NCBI GenBank assembly: GCA_963921195.1
Contig: OY992538.1
Span: 59,386,852 to 59,450,851, forward strand
Reading direction: 5' to 3'
Source: Pegoplata infirma
Taxonomy: Eukaryota > Arthropoda > Insecta > Diptera > Anthomyiidae
Length of the DNA stretch: 64,000 bases
Made by a program: the position numbers and the translations under genes
The notes under the pieces: generated by a model
Told to the model about the DNA's origin: nothing
Databases searched by the model: none
The model's input: the letters and a program-made list of their open reading frames with translations, nothing else
In this document: positions 45,240 to 56,021 of the stretch, in pieces
Layout: every line of letters begins with the position of its first letter
How positions within the stretch are numbered: position 1 is the stretch's first letter

Positions 45240-45775
45240 TGCAAAAAATTTGGTAAATTTACAAAACAAAATTGTAAACTTACAGAAAAAGGTTGTTATT
45301 TTACATCGAAAAAGTAAAAAATGAAAAAAAAAATTGTAGATTAACAAATTATTTGGTTAAATTACAGTTTTTACCACAAAAAAATATTGAAAAACTCGTA
45401 TATTTACAATAAAAATTGTAAATTTGCAAAAAAAAAATGTTAAAATTTACAAAACAAATTGTAGACTTGCAAAAAGAAGCTGTAAATTTACAAGATAAAG
45501 TAGAAAATCAAAAAATTAAAATTGTAAATTTACAAATAATTTGGTTAAACTACTGTTTTTTATGGCAAAAAACTTGTAGATTTACAATAAAAAGTGGTAA
45601 ATTTAAAATTTATATTGTAAATATACCATTTTTCTTATTTTTTTGCCGTAAAAACAGTAGTTTAACCAAATAATTTTTAAATTTACAATATTGTTTTTGT
45701 ATTTTTCATATTTGTTTTGTAAATTTACAAAAAACTTGGTTTATTTACATGTTTGTTTTGTAAATTTAAAGGTTT
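45240..45775. repeat. TGTAAATTTACA-rich segment
   Basis: The palindrome GTAAATTTAC and half-sites recur more than ten times, often with TTGGTTAAA and GCAAAAA between them. Related sequence appears at 47100-47290 and 48420-48620, so it probably belongs to the same element family. Confidence 0.55.
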
Positions 45776-45787
45776 TTTCCATTGTTG

Positions 45788-45843
45788 CATCTTATTTTTC
45801 CTTCTTCGGCAGCTGGAGTAGCACTTCAACAACCTGAAATGAT
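45788..45843 (-). repeat. Exon-like block, copy 3 (short)
   Basis: The minus strand carries ATTTCAGGTTGTTGAAGTGC followed by CTCCAGCTGCCGAAGAAGG, aligning with the blocks at 53001-53094 and 53344-53420. It is degraded. Confidence 0.4.
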
Positions 45844-46633
45844 TATTTTTTTTCACTTGAACACTTTTAACATAATTTTTAATGTGTAATACTGCACTTT
45901 TTTTATTTTTTTCGACATTTCGTATTTCTTAAGTAGAACATATGAGAATTGCGAAGGAGGCTACACAAGAAATTTCTTATATTTTCAGGAAAAATTAGTC
46001 AAAAAATAACATATTTTTTTTTTATTTTTAATTATTTTCAAATTCGGAAAAAAATTTTTTAGATATTGTAAATTGGATGTTTAAAATAAGAAAAACTTAA
46101 TTTTTCATAATTGGTAGCTTTTTATTGACATTTTAGGTGCCAAATTTAAAAAAAAAATTCCAAAAAAATATGGTAAAATTACCAAAAAAATGGTAAAAAT
46201 ACAAAAAAAATAATTATATAGTAGAAACACATAAAAATTGTGGTATTTTACTTAACGCAAATTATCAAAAAATGGTGTAAAAATTCAATTTTTTTGCTAA
46301 AGCCTACAATTAGATGAAAAATTTTTGTATCCGGAACTTAAAAAATTTCCAATCTTTTTCTTCATGAAATTTTTTATTTATAAAAAAATATTTTTAACTA
46401 AATTTTTTACTCCAAAACGCAAAAAAATCTGAACTTATGAAATTTTTGCGTGTGCTATTGTTGAATAATTATTTTTTTTTTTTGTAAAACAACGCTAATT
46501 CTAGTAATAAAATAAGTTTTGTAAAATTACATTGGAATTTTGTACTTTTCAATACATAAATATTAAACTGAAAACCTTGCAAACGATCTGAAAAAAAATG
46601 TTTGTAATAAACATTTTTTTGGTAGAAAGACTA

Positions 46634-47017
46634 ATGGTGATTTCTTTTCTAAAAAAAAATGTTTGCCTTTTTAAGGCATACATTTTTAAAATGTTTAACT
46701 CACACCTTCAAAAACTTGCATTTTATTTGACTGGAATAGAACACAACATCCAGAAATACTCTGCCCTGTATTTTTTAACAGCTGTTTTGAGAAAAAAACA
46801 CAGAAAAAGTCAGCTGTTGTATAAGGCAATTTCAACCCCGTGATTTTTTACGGGGTAAAAAGTGCAACTTTTATGCACTTTATATGGCAGACATTTTTAG
46901 AAAAGAACACGATATTCTTTATAAGGGTTGACATTTTTTAGAAAAGAACACAAAAACATAATTTTTGGGGCGAAATGCAAAAAAAAGGCACATTTTTTGC
47001 CAGAAAAGAAAACACCA
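46634..47017. mobile_element. TA-flanked MITE, 384 bp, in duplication unit 1
   Basis: ATGGTGATTTCTTTTCT at the left and AGAAAAGAAAACACCA at the right are inverted, with TA on each side. Unit 2 at about 48345 reads through the site as ACTAAATAACATC, giving the empty target with one TA. The insertion is therefore younger than the duplication. The 81-codon frame at 46598-46843 is split between host and insert and is not a gene. Confidence 0.85.
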
Positions 47018-48970
47018 TAAATAACATCAAGTAAAATTTTGTTGTACAATTACAGTTTTCTTGTGTAAAAAAACTAAACACCTTGTAATATTTTTTTAAT
47101 TTGTAAAATAATTCACTTTTTTGTAAATTTACCTAAAAAAATTGTAAAATAAATTTACCAACGTATAATAGTAAAATTACAAAGCAAACTGTAGTTTTCG
47201 TTTTTTTAAATATACAACAATTTTTGTAAAAAGACAAAAATATTAGTAAAATAGAATTACAAGACCTTTTACTTGTTATTTTACAAACATTTTTTTTTTT
47301 TGAGTGTGTGTACCTGTGAATTTGACTTTTTCAATAATTGTGTCAAATCAAATTCCTCTAAAACGTATTATTTCTTACCTTTTTTTTGATAATGTTACAG
47401 ATTTTTGGAAGATATTGATATTATTTTTAATTTGAAGTCTGTATTTTGTTTTATAAAAAAATTATAACGAAAACAAAATTTATTTTTTTAGAGATGATAT
47501 TTATCGAGATTTCTTTCTCGTGTGAACGCACCTTTAAACACTTTTAACTAACTTATTAGAGTATAACACTACACTTTTTTATTTTTTTTTTGGCATTTAG
47601 TTTTTCTTAAGTAGAACATATGAGAATTGCGAAGGAGGCTACACAAGAATTTTCTTGTATTTTCTGGAAAAATTTGTCAAAAAATAATTTTTTTTTTCGA
47701 ATTTTTAATTATTTTCACAAGTATTTTTAAAAAAATAAAAAAAAAACTTTGGATATTGTAGATTTGATGTTTATGTACCTGTTAAAATAAGAAAAACTTA
47801 ATTTTTCATAATTGGCAGCATTTTATAGACATTTTAGTAGCCAGATTTAAAAAAAAACACCAAAAAATATGCTAAAATTACCAAAAAAATGGTAAAAATT
47901 CAAAAAAAAACTAAAAAAATAATATAGTAAAAACACTTTAAAAAATTTTGTATTTTACCAAAAGCAAATTACCAAAAAAATGGTGTAAAAATTCAATTTT
48001 TGTGCTAAAGCTTGCAATTAGTTGAAAAATGTTTGTGTCCAGGACTTAAAAATTTTTCAAAAAATTTTTTTATGAAATTTTTTATTTATAAAAACTGAAA
48101 TTTTTTACTCCAAAACGCAAAAAAAAAATCTGAACTTAAAAACTTTTCGGGTGTCCTATTGCTGCATAATTTAATTTTTTTGTAAAACAACATAAATTCT
48201 CGTAATTAAATAAGGTTTGTAAAATTACCTTGGAATTTTGTACTTTTCTTTTTGTACATATTTTTTGCGTTAAAAAACTAAAAACCTTGTAAACGATGAA
48301 AAAAAATTCGAATTTTTTGTAATAAAAGATTTTTTTGGTATAAATACTAAATAACATCAAGTAAAATTTTGTTGTACAATTACAGTTTTCTTGTGTAAAA
48401 AAACTAAACACATTGTAATATTTTTTTAATTTGTAAAATAAATATTTTTTTTGTAAATTTACCTAAAAAAATTGTTAACTAAATTTACCAACATATAATA
48501 GTAAAATTACAAAGCAACTGTAATTTTCGTTTTATTAAAAATACAAGAATTTTTGTAAAAATACAAAAATATTAGTAAAATAGAATTACAAGACCTTTTA
48601 CTTGTAATTTTACAAACTTTTTTTTTTGAGCGTAAATTTAAAGAACGTGGTGCTCAAAAATAGGCTAACAAAGTATTTTCACCAAATTTTAAATCAACTA
48701 CTAATCAGAAAAATAATTTACTTAAAAAACAGTTTTTTTACCAAATTACAATTTTTTTTATCTGTTTCAATTTTACCATTTTTTTTTTGGTAATTTTACC
48801 ATATTTTTGGATAATTTTACAAGTTTGATTTTTTACAAAAATAACATGGTATTCTTTTAATTTTACCATTTTTTTCCCAATTTTTTGATTCGCATAATGG
48901 TTTTGCTAATATTACTAAAATTTTTGCAACGTCCAAAACTACAGTTTTTTTTTCTAATTTTAGCCGTTTT

Positions 48971-49568
48971 TTATACCCTCCACTTAGTGATAGAGGGTAT
49001 ATATAAGTTTGTCATTCCGTTTGTAACTCATCGAAATATCGGTCTGGGACCCCATAAAGTATATATATTCATGATGCCCGATCGATTTTAAGACATTCTA
49101 GCGATGTCCGTCTGTCCGTCTGTCCGTCTGTCTGTCTGTCCGTCTGTCTGTCTGTGGAAAATGCTCTCACGGACAAAATATTGCACAGAGATGACTGAAA
49201 CTTAACATATATATTGGAAGTTTTCCCGAGAAGTTTGGTATTGCATTTGAGCGATATCGGTTCAGGGGTTCAAAAGTTATGAACGAAAATGTAAGCACAC
49301 CTCAAAAATTTCAGTACATTCAACATAACCTAAAAATACAAAATGCTTTAATTCGGCTTCTGGTTGACATATGTGAACATAATTGAACACCAATTTATAC
49401 AAGTACGAACATATTTTTTGACAAAAAAAAGAAAAAAAATACCGCGGATTTTTTTACCAAAATTTTTAATTTCCTTTTAAATAAAAATTTTTTTCAATAA
49501 TCTTTTTGAAATTGTGGAGGGTATCACTACATTCGGCGAGGCCGAATTTAACTTTTTTACTTGTTTTT
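48971..49568 (-). mobile_element. Mini-me/INE-1-like element, complete
   Basis: Reads in reverse: ATACCCTCCACTTAGTGATA, CATCGAAATATCGGTCTGGG, a TA run, ATCGATTTTAAGACATTCTA, a long (GTCYGTCT)n at 49106-49155, TTTGAGCGATATCGGTTCAG, GGCTTCTGGTTGACATATG, GGAGGGTATCACTACATTCG and GCCGAATTTAACTTTTTTAC. It has the longest (GTCY)n tract in the window. Confidence 0.85.
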
Positions 49569-49572
49569 GCTA

Positions 49573-49967
49573 CACTCAAAGAATTATGTAGGTAAATTCC
49601 AGTGAATATTCACTTAAAACAAATGAAATTTTATTTAAAAACCATTCCACTGTTTTTTCATTTAAAATAAAAACACATTACAGTCAATTTTAAATGTTAA
49701 TTTAATGACTAACCAAAACATTAAAAAACTAGTGAATATTCAGTTATTTTGTATTAAAAAACAGTAAAACTATAGAAGAATTTTTTACTGCCGAAATTAA
49801 ATGTAACAGAAAATTCGTTTTTAATACAGTAAATTATTTTTTTTAAACTACAGAAACATTAAAAAAATTAAATCCTTTATAAAATAAGTGATTTTTCTTT
49901 TAAAATGACTTTACTGATTACTTTTTAAAATAACCTACAAACAGTTAATGACATAATTTTCTTAGTG
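49573..49967. mobile_element. TA-flanked MITE family B, copy 2
   Basis: Uninterrupted 395-bp copy of the element at 1006-1612, inverted. It begins CACTCAAAGAATTATGTAG, ends TAATGACATAATTTTCTTAGTG, and has TA at 49571-49572 and 49968-49969. It contains GTGAATATTCA palindromes. It abuts the mini-me copy at 48971-49568. Confidence 0.87.
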
Positions 49968-49969
49968 TA

Positions 49970-51107
49970 GTTTTACAAATTTTTTTTTTTGTATAATATA
50001 TTAATGATTAAGTTTTGTAATTTTTTTCTGTTTTTCATTAAACATTTCGGAAATACTTTAATTTTTCTTTCTAATTGCAATTCTTGTTGATCTACACGAA
50101 GTTTCAGCTAAAAAAAATATATTTAACAAAATTTGTTAAAACCTCAACCACAATGTGCTGTAGGGTATGAAAAACTGCATTTAATTTGCAAATATTTTTG
50201 TTTGTCCTTTTTTTGCTGTTGCATATACTCAAACTTTTTTGTTCGCTTTTTGAGGGTTTTCATTTGGGTTTAACTTTTCGTTTTTTTTTTTTTTGTAAAT
50301 AGTTGTCATAAAATTTTTGTTGTTGTATTTTTCAGCAAGTGGCTTTCTGTATCTTTTCTTGTTGTGGGGAGGTTGATATTTGGTGGAAAGATTGTATGGT
50401 TGTTTGGTTGGTTGGTTTGGATGTGACAATGATAAAAGTTAAATATTTATCTTACACAAGTCTGTGCAAATAATAAAACAACAGCAACGAGTCAGTCAGA
50501 ACAATGACATTTTTGTGACTTAAATTTTAAAGTTTTTTTTTTTTTAACAATTTATATTCATAATACTTGGATTTATAGTAGTGTTTCCCATTTATGCAAC
50601 AATTTTCTGCAAGATTTTATTTTTAGCAATAAAATTTATTTACTACACTCTTTCTTTTAGGGAGGAAGACAAAATTTGAAATAATTTTGGCACTCTGAAT
50701 TACTTATAATAAAATCAAATAATTTTCTTACCCTTAATGTTAATTTTCTAACCGACAACCAAAAAAGAATCATGATGGTGTCATCATATAAAAGTTCAAG
50801 ACATTTATTACCTTTGGGCTATTATTTTTGTAAATGTTATAGCATCAATGGAATATCTTTATGTTTATTTGACAATGATGACATCATTGTAATAGCAAAA
50901 AATATAAATAAAGGTCTTGTCCTATATTTGGTGAAATAAATATATTTATTTTGGAGTTTTTATCTGCAATTTTCAGTATATGGTTGTACATACGTGGGTG
51001 ATTTTGTTATTATGAAGCCACTTTCATTAAAGTTATTTATAATTGGTTTTAGGAGGACTGTGTTTTGGCACACCGACAGATGTATTGAAATATTTCTAGA
51101 ACATATG
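49970..51107. other. Spacer, no gene called
   Basis: AT-rich sequence. Opposed 60-66-codon frames near 50229-50429 and 50960-51188 have no recognised domain. Confidence 0.4.
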
Positions 51108-51340
51108 TACACAGAAAAAAATATCGTAAAATCAAGAGTAACAAAACAAATTGTTACCAACGAAATACTAGTTCAACAACGTTTTTAATTGTATCAACAA
51201 TGTGTATTGTTAATGTGACAAAAATCCGGTTTTATTTCCAATTAAACGCATGAATTAAATTCATTGTTAAAAATTCCAAAAAATTCACATTAATAACACA
51301 AACAATTTATAAACTCATTTAATCAAGCACAAATATATGC

Positions 51341-51420
51341 GACGATAGCACGGTGGTAGTGTGCTAAACTCGAATCATGAAGGTTTCGGGTTCGCTGCCA
51401 GTTGGCGGAACAGTTTTTTA
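51341..51420 (+). ncRNA. tRNA-like pol III cassette 1
   Basis: A box TAGCACGGTGG (51346-51356) and B box GGTTCGCTGCC (51389-51399) start 43 bp apart, followed by GTTGGCGGAACAG and a T-run (TTTTTTATTTTTTA) that could terminate pol III. The D arm GCAC/GTGC can pair, but the anticodon arm does not, so it is not a working tRNA. A SINE-like or tRNA-derived origin is likely. Confidence 0.6.
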
Positions 51421-51530
51421 TTTTTTATTTTTTTTATTTGAGATTATTATTTATTTTTAAAAACGCAAAAAGTGCATATTGAAATCACAGACACCTTATG
51501 TACGCATTTAGTCAACTTTAATTATACATG

Positions 51531-51612
51531 AGGAACAGCACGGTGGTAGTGTGCTAGCTTTGAATCATGAAGGTTGCGGGTTCGCCGCCAGTTGGCGGAA
51601 CTTTTTTTTTTT
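51531..51612 (+). ncRNA. tRNA-like pol III cassette 2
   Basis: A box CAGCACGGTGG (51536-51546) and B box GGTTCGCCGCC (51579-51589), again 43 bp apart. It is nearly identical to cassette 1 from TAGTGTGCTA through GAATCATGAAGGTT. T10 follows at about 51602. The TTTAGTCAA motif about 30 bp upstream matches cassette 3. Confidence 0.6.
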
Positions 51613-51690
51613 AATTTCCAATTTTAGTTTTTTTTTTATCATTCTAATTGTAGACTGTTTTAAATATGACGTTTAGTCAAATACAAATAT

Positions 51691-51782
51691 GTATAAGGAT
51701 AGCACAGTGGTAGTGTGCTAGACGCGTAGCACGAAGGTTGCGGGTTCGATGCCAGATGGAGGTAGACATTTTTTTTTTTATT
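51691..51782 (+). ncRNA. tRNA-like pol III cassette 3
   Basis: A box TAGCACAGTGG (51700-51710) and B box GGTTCGATGCC (51743-51753), 43 bp apart; both fit the consensus best of the three. The stretch GTTGCGGGTTCGATGCC resembles eukaryotic tRNA T arms. A T11 run follows near 51770. The middle (CTAGACGCGTAGCACG) differs from cassettes 1 and 2. Confidence 0.62.
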
Positions 51783-52039
51783 TTTTTTTTTTATATTTTT
51801 AGATTATTTTTTATTCTATTTTTAGATTTCAGATTATTTTTTATTCTATTTTTAGATTTTACAAATTTTTCAATTAATTTCATTGTTAATGTAACAATGA
51901 ATGATGTTGATTTTTTTTTCAAAAGTTACAAATGCCATTGTTGTATTGACAAAATCCAATGTAGGCTCAGTTTCAATTAAATGTTTAATTGTATTAACAA
52001 TGAAATTAATTGTATTGACAAATTTTTTTTTTCTGTGTA

Positions 52040-52510
52040 GTGGTAAAAAATTTTTTGATGAAAAAAAAGTTTTTGATGAAGAAAGTAAATTTTCGATGAA
52101 AAAAAAAATTTTAAGAAAACATTTTTTGATGAAAAGACATAAGGAAAAAAAAATTATGAAAAAATTGATGAAAAAAAAAATTTGATAAAAAAAAAAAAAA
52201 ATTATGAAAAAAACTGATAAAAAAAATTTGATGAAAAAAAACTTGATAAAAAAAAAATTTATGAAAAAAATAAATTTTATGAAAAAATAAATATTATGAA
52301 AAAAAAAATTTGATAAAAAAAACAAAATTGTTGCCAAAAAAAAAAAAAAAATTGATAAAAAAAATTTGATGAAAAATAAAGTTTATAAAAAATAAAATTA
52401 TAAAAAATAAAAATTGATAAAAAAATTATATACAAAAAAATTTGAATAAAAAAAAATTGATGAAAAAAAAAATTTGATGAAAAAAATTAATTGATGAAAA
52501 TAATTATGTA
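52040..52510. repeat. Purine-rich GATGAAAA-type array
   Basis: Dozens of (TT)GATGAAAAAAAA/ATAAAAAAAATT units, followed directly by the CACCAGCCGGTGA module at 52519. The phenylalanine-rich 155-codon minus frame is a repeat translation. Confidence 0.7.
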
Positions 52511-52514
52511 ACGT

Positions 52515-52690
52515 TTTATTCACCAGCCGGTGAATTTTTATCCATGTTACAAATCGAAGTTACAAACCTTTTTGGTTTTAAGAAAATGAAAACAGTAATC
52601 TTAGTTTCTTTTGCTTATATTATCAAACTGAGGTGGCTTTCTGCAACATTTTTATAATTACACACCAGCCTAAAAACATTATCATGTTAA
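52515..52690 (+). repeat. CACCAGCAGGTGA-module repeat, copy 4
   Basis: CACCAGCCGGTGAATT, ATCGAAGTTACAAACC, CAAACTGAGGTGGCTTTCTGC and ACACCAGCCTAAAAACATTA. Same order as copies 1 and 2. Confidence 0.65.
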
Positions 52691-53000
52691 AAAATATTGT
52701 TAAATTAGAAAAAAATGCTTAAAGTTAGCAAACTAAAACCGTATTTTGGACGTTGCAAAAACTTTAGTAATATTAGCAAAACCATTTTGCTAATCAAAAA
52801 ATGAGGAAAAAATGTTAAAATTACAACAATACCATTATATTTTAGTAAAAAAACAACCTTGTAAAACTAGAAAAAAAATGTAAAATTAACAAAAAAAAAA
52901 AAAAAACAGTTTTAATTAAAAATTTGTAAATGTACTAAAAATTTTGTAGCCTATTTTTGAGCACCACTTCTTTTAAATGTAGTTATACCAGTATTAACCA

Positions 53001-53094
53001 TTACTTCAGTCGTTGGATGGCTTCTTGGGCAGCCTTCTTCTCAACATCTGAAGTAGCAGTAACTGGACTTCCAACAACAGCAAAATTGAAAATG
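53001..53094 (-). pseudogene. Exon-like block, copy 1
   Basis: In the minus strand an open stretch ends with EKKAAQEAIQRLK and a TAA stop (53001-53003), preceded by VVGSPVTATSDV. The composition (lysine/alanine-rich, GC near 45%) is unlike the surroundings. It aligns base by base, including the presumed 3' flank TGGTTAATACTGG, with copy 2. I do not recognise the parent gene; a captured host gene 3' end is one explanation. Confidence 0.4.
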
Positions 53095-53343
53095 ATTTTT
53101 TTTTTCACTTGAACACTTAAAAAAAAAAAAATTTGAGAATAACACTGCACTTTTTTATCTTTTTTCGGAATTTAGTTTAGCTTAAGTAGAACAAATGAGA
53201 ATTGCAACTTTTTATTAACATAAAATTTCAAAAAAAATGGTAAAAGATATTAAAAATTGTGTCGCCAATTTTTTAGCACCACGTTCTTTAAAGTTACTAT
53301 AGGCAGCATCAACCATTCATTTAGTTTATGGATGGCTACTTTG

Positions 53344-53420
53344 CTATGGTGTTGGCAGCACCTTTTTTTTTGCCTTCTTCTCGGCAGCTGGACTTTCAAC
53401 ATTAGCAGAATCTTCAATGA
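53344..53420 (-). pseudogene. Exon-like block, copy 2
   Basis: The minus strand encodes NVESPAAEKKAKKK followed by a TAG. The 3' flank GAATGGTTGATGCTGCC and AACTTTAAAGAACGTGGTGC is shared with copy 1. The reading frames diverge after EKKA, so at least one copy is broken. Confidence 0.4.
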
Positions 53421-53967
53421 TTATTTTTTTTTACACTAGAACACTTTAAACAAAATTTTGATTTCTTGAAAGCAAAAAAATAAAAAGTATAACCATTTCT
53501 TTAACGAAAATACTGATATTTTTGCTCAAACAACTGTAAAATAATAAAAAAAAAAACTAACAAAAAATACAGCAAAAATACCAAAAAAAAACTCTTGTAT
53601 ACACACTTTTTACTAATATTTTGACTAATTTCTTTTTGAGAGTATATATTGATTAAATTTTTAATCAACTACTAAAGGGTACTTTCCACTATCACACTTT
53701 TCTATTATACACATCAAAATTTACCAACTTCCTAAAGATTTTTGGATTCTTTTTTGATTGAAACCTAGTCGTATCTAATAAGTGAACAATTTCTGGCCAA
53801 ATTTTTTAAAAAAATATTTCGCTAACATGGTGAAATTACGCTTGTATAATGGAAATGTGTGATAGTGAAAAAAGTACCCTTAATCAGAGAAAAAAATTAA
53901 CTATATTAAACTGTTGTTTGATCAAAATAATTTTTTTTTAACTATTCAAATTTTACCATTTTTTTTT

Positions 53968-54656
53968 ATACCCTCCAACAACAGTAGGGGGTATACTCAC
54001 TTTGTCATTCCGTGTGTAACGCATCGAAATATCGGTCTAGGACCCCATAAAATATATATATTATTGATCAGTTATCGATTCTAAGACATTCTAGCGATGT
54101 CCGTCTGTCCGTCCGTCCGTCTGTCGGTCTGTGGAAGACTCGATACAGTCCAAAATAAAAGTGCTAGACTCCTGAAATTTGGCACATATATGTCTTATGT
54201 TCATAGGATGGTTAAGTTCGAAGATGATCAAAATCCGACCAGGGGGAAAAGTTCCCTCTTGACGAAGTAAACCAACCCATGAAAAAAGGTAACTTTTTAT
54301 AGGTTTTTTTTGTATTTTTGTTAAACAAATAAAACATTTTTATGTTTGAAAAAGTTCAAAGTCTCTGACTTGAACCCAGGGGATTTGAAATTGACTTTTT
54401 TTGGTCCGCCCCCTTTTGTGGGTGTGGATATTAGCAAATAATTTATATAATGATGAAATTGTATATTTTTTGTACAAAAAGCATAGTAATTAAATTTGTA
54501 AACATTTTTGACCAAAGAGAAGGTGTCTCCAAGGACCCCAACAAGCCCCCCCCCCCAAAAAAAACGCCCGTGCAATTTATTTTTTTTATTTTTTTTAAAC
54601 GTTGGAGGGTATACAAGATTCGGCACAGCCGTATTTAACACTCTCACTTGTTTTTG
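53968..54656 (-). mobile_element. Mini-me-like element, divergent subfamily with poly-C run
   Basis: ATACCCTCCAACAACAGTAG, CATCGAAATATCGGTCTAGG, (GTCC)n at 54100-54125, GATACAGTCCAAAATAAAAG, CCGACCAGGGGGAAAAGTTC, GGTCCGCCCCCTTTTGTGGG, a C homopolymer (12-13 bases, about 54546-54557), and GGAGGGTATACAAGATTCGG. It interrupts an element made of TAATTTTACCATTTTTTTT motifs. The 108-codon minus frame is non-coding. Confidence 0.78.
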
Positions 54657-54873
54657 CTAATTTTACCATTTTTTTTTTGCTAATTTTACAAGGCTGATTT
54701 TCTACTAATATAAAATGGTATTCTGGTAATTTTACTATTTTTTTCTGATTTTTTGTTTAGCAAAATGTTTTTGCTAATATTACTTAAATTTTGGCATCGT
54801 CCAAATCTACAGATTTTTTATTAATTTTAACCATTTTTGCTGCTAGTTTTACAATATATTTTTTTTGAGTGTA

Positions 54874-55046
54874 CACCCTAAACAAATGAGTGCAGTTTCC
54901 TACTATAAATTGGGTAAATTTCAACAAATTTAAAAAATATGCTACAATAAATTGAGTAAATTTACAATATTTTTTAGTAGAATAACGCAATTTATGTAAA
55001 TTTACCCAATTTATAGTAGGAAACTGAAATCATTTTAATTAGAGTG
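54874..55046. mobile_element. TA-flanked foldback MITE, 173 bp
   Basis: CACCCTAAACAAATGAGTGC and the right end TTTTAATTAGAGTG lie between TA dinucleotides. Arms TTTCCTACTATAAATTGGGT and its complement are perfect. The left TA is shared with the GAGTG terminus of another element, so it inserted at that element's own target site. Confidence 0.82.
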
Positions 55047-55049
55047 TAT

Positions 55050-56021
55050 GCAAAAAAAAACTACAGAAATCCCTCTGATACCCCTTGGTCCTTGCTAATC
55101 TTAAAATTTTCCAAGCACCCCTCGTTTATGTATGTAAAATGTGTTGTAACTAAAATGATGTGTTAATCGATTTTACGCTTTTAACACTCATACAACAAAC
55201 ACGTTTTTCCATATGTTTTATAGTGCAACAACACTTGGTACTCATACATATATAAACAATATTCTATGTTGCTGAGTGAGTGTGTGAGTATGTTGTAGTA
55301 CCATATGAGTACTACAACATCTGTTGTTTATGTATTGAAGTTTTTATTTTTATTGCTTACAAGGTTGATAATTGTTATTGATGTTTTTCTTTTTTTTTTT
55401 TGTATTTTGTAATTTTTCTTTTCACTCTCACACTTTAAGAAGAAGTTCTGATGGACGCTATATATACACATTTTGTAATATAAAGAAAACATTGTAAAAA
55501 TGTTCTTTACTCCTCCTTGAACAATGTTGTGTAACGTGTTTTTTCTGTAGTAAGTACTAAAGATATAGTTTAAATATTCTTTCTTAAAAATATGTACTTT
55601 GCAGGTCTTCCGGTCGTAATAATGACTTAAAATGGTTTCGTTACAATTTTTAAAAATAATTTAATTACTTCTTGCAAAGACGATCGACAAGTACAGAACC
55701 TTACTGCGGTGTGGTCTACCTAGATCTAATTCTCAACACCAATTCTCCAAAAAATTTCTTTCTTTTGGAGCGACCTGACGCCCAAGTATCTGAGAATGAG
55801 GTAGAAATAAATAGGGAAAATATTAAGTTTTAGTTTTTTGTTTATATTTTTTTAATCCCTATTATAATCTTAATAAATATAAAAATTTTGAAATTTTATT
55901 TATCAAAAAAAAGAAGTTGATTGTTATTTTATTACTTAAGCTAAATTTTTTTAAATAATTTCATTAAAAACTCATTCAATGTCATTGTCTGCTCTTGAAA
56001 AATAATATAACGTGCCCATTA
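55050..56021. other. Spacer, no gene called
   Basis: Includes a GTGAGTGTGTGAG stretch near 55276. A slightly GC-richer patch (55670-55800) shows no recognisable coding motif. Confidence 0.4.

Larger units (their letters stand above)
45788..48640. repeat. Direct segmental duplication, two units
   Basis: Unit 1 (about 45788-47300) and unit 2 (about 47530-48640) share, in order, AAGTAGAACATATGAGAATT with GCGAAGGAGGCTACACAAG, ACTTAATTTTTCATAATTGG, ACTCCAAAACGCAAAAAA and AACATCAAGTAAAATTTTGT with AATTACAGTTTTCTTGTG. Unit 1 also has an inserted MITE. Partial third and fourth copies lie at 52995-53230 and 53270-53620. Confidence 0.8.
51110..52037. mobile_element. TA-flanked element carrying three tRNA-like cassettes
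   Basis: CACAGAAAAAAAT at 51110 and an A/T-run with CTGTG ending at 52037 form inverted ends of about 12 bp with TA outside each (51108-51109 and 52038-52039). Both shoulders are rich in ATTGTTAATAC/AATTGTATTAAC motifs. The centre holds three tandem units with pol III-type boxes. No protein is encoded. The class, a Tc1/mariner-type MITE, is inferred from the TA target. Confidence 0.65.

Noticed and set aside
49106..49155. Regular (GTCYGTCT)n units as a possible CRISPR or regulatory array
   Set aside because: This is the known microsatellite part of mini-me-like dipteran repeats, without spacers.
51341..51782. Functional tRNA genes
   Set aside because: A and B boxes are good, but the anticodon stems do not pair and no acceptor stem is apparent, so I describe them only as tRNA-like cassettes.
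51870..52337. 155-codon phenylalanine-rich minus frame resembling a membrane protein
   Set aside because: It is a translation of the GATGAAAA simple repeat. Similar frames arise wherever this array occurs (41.8, 63.2-63.6 kb).
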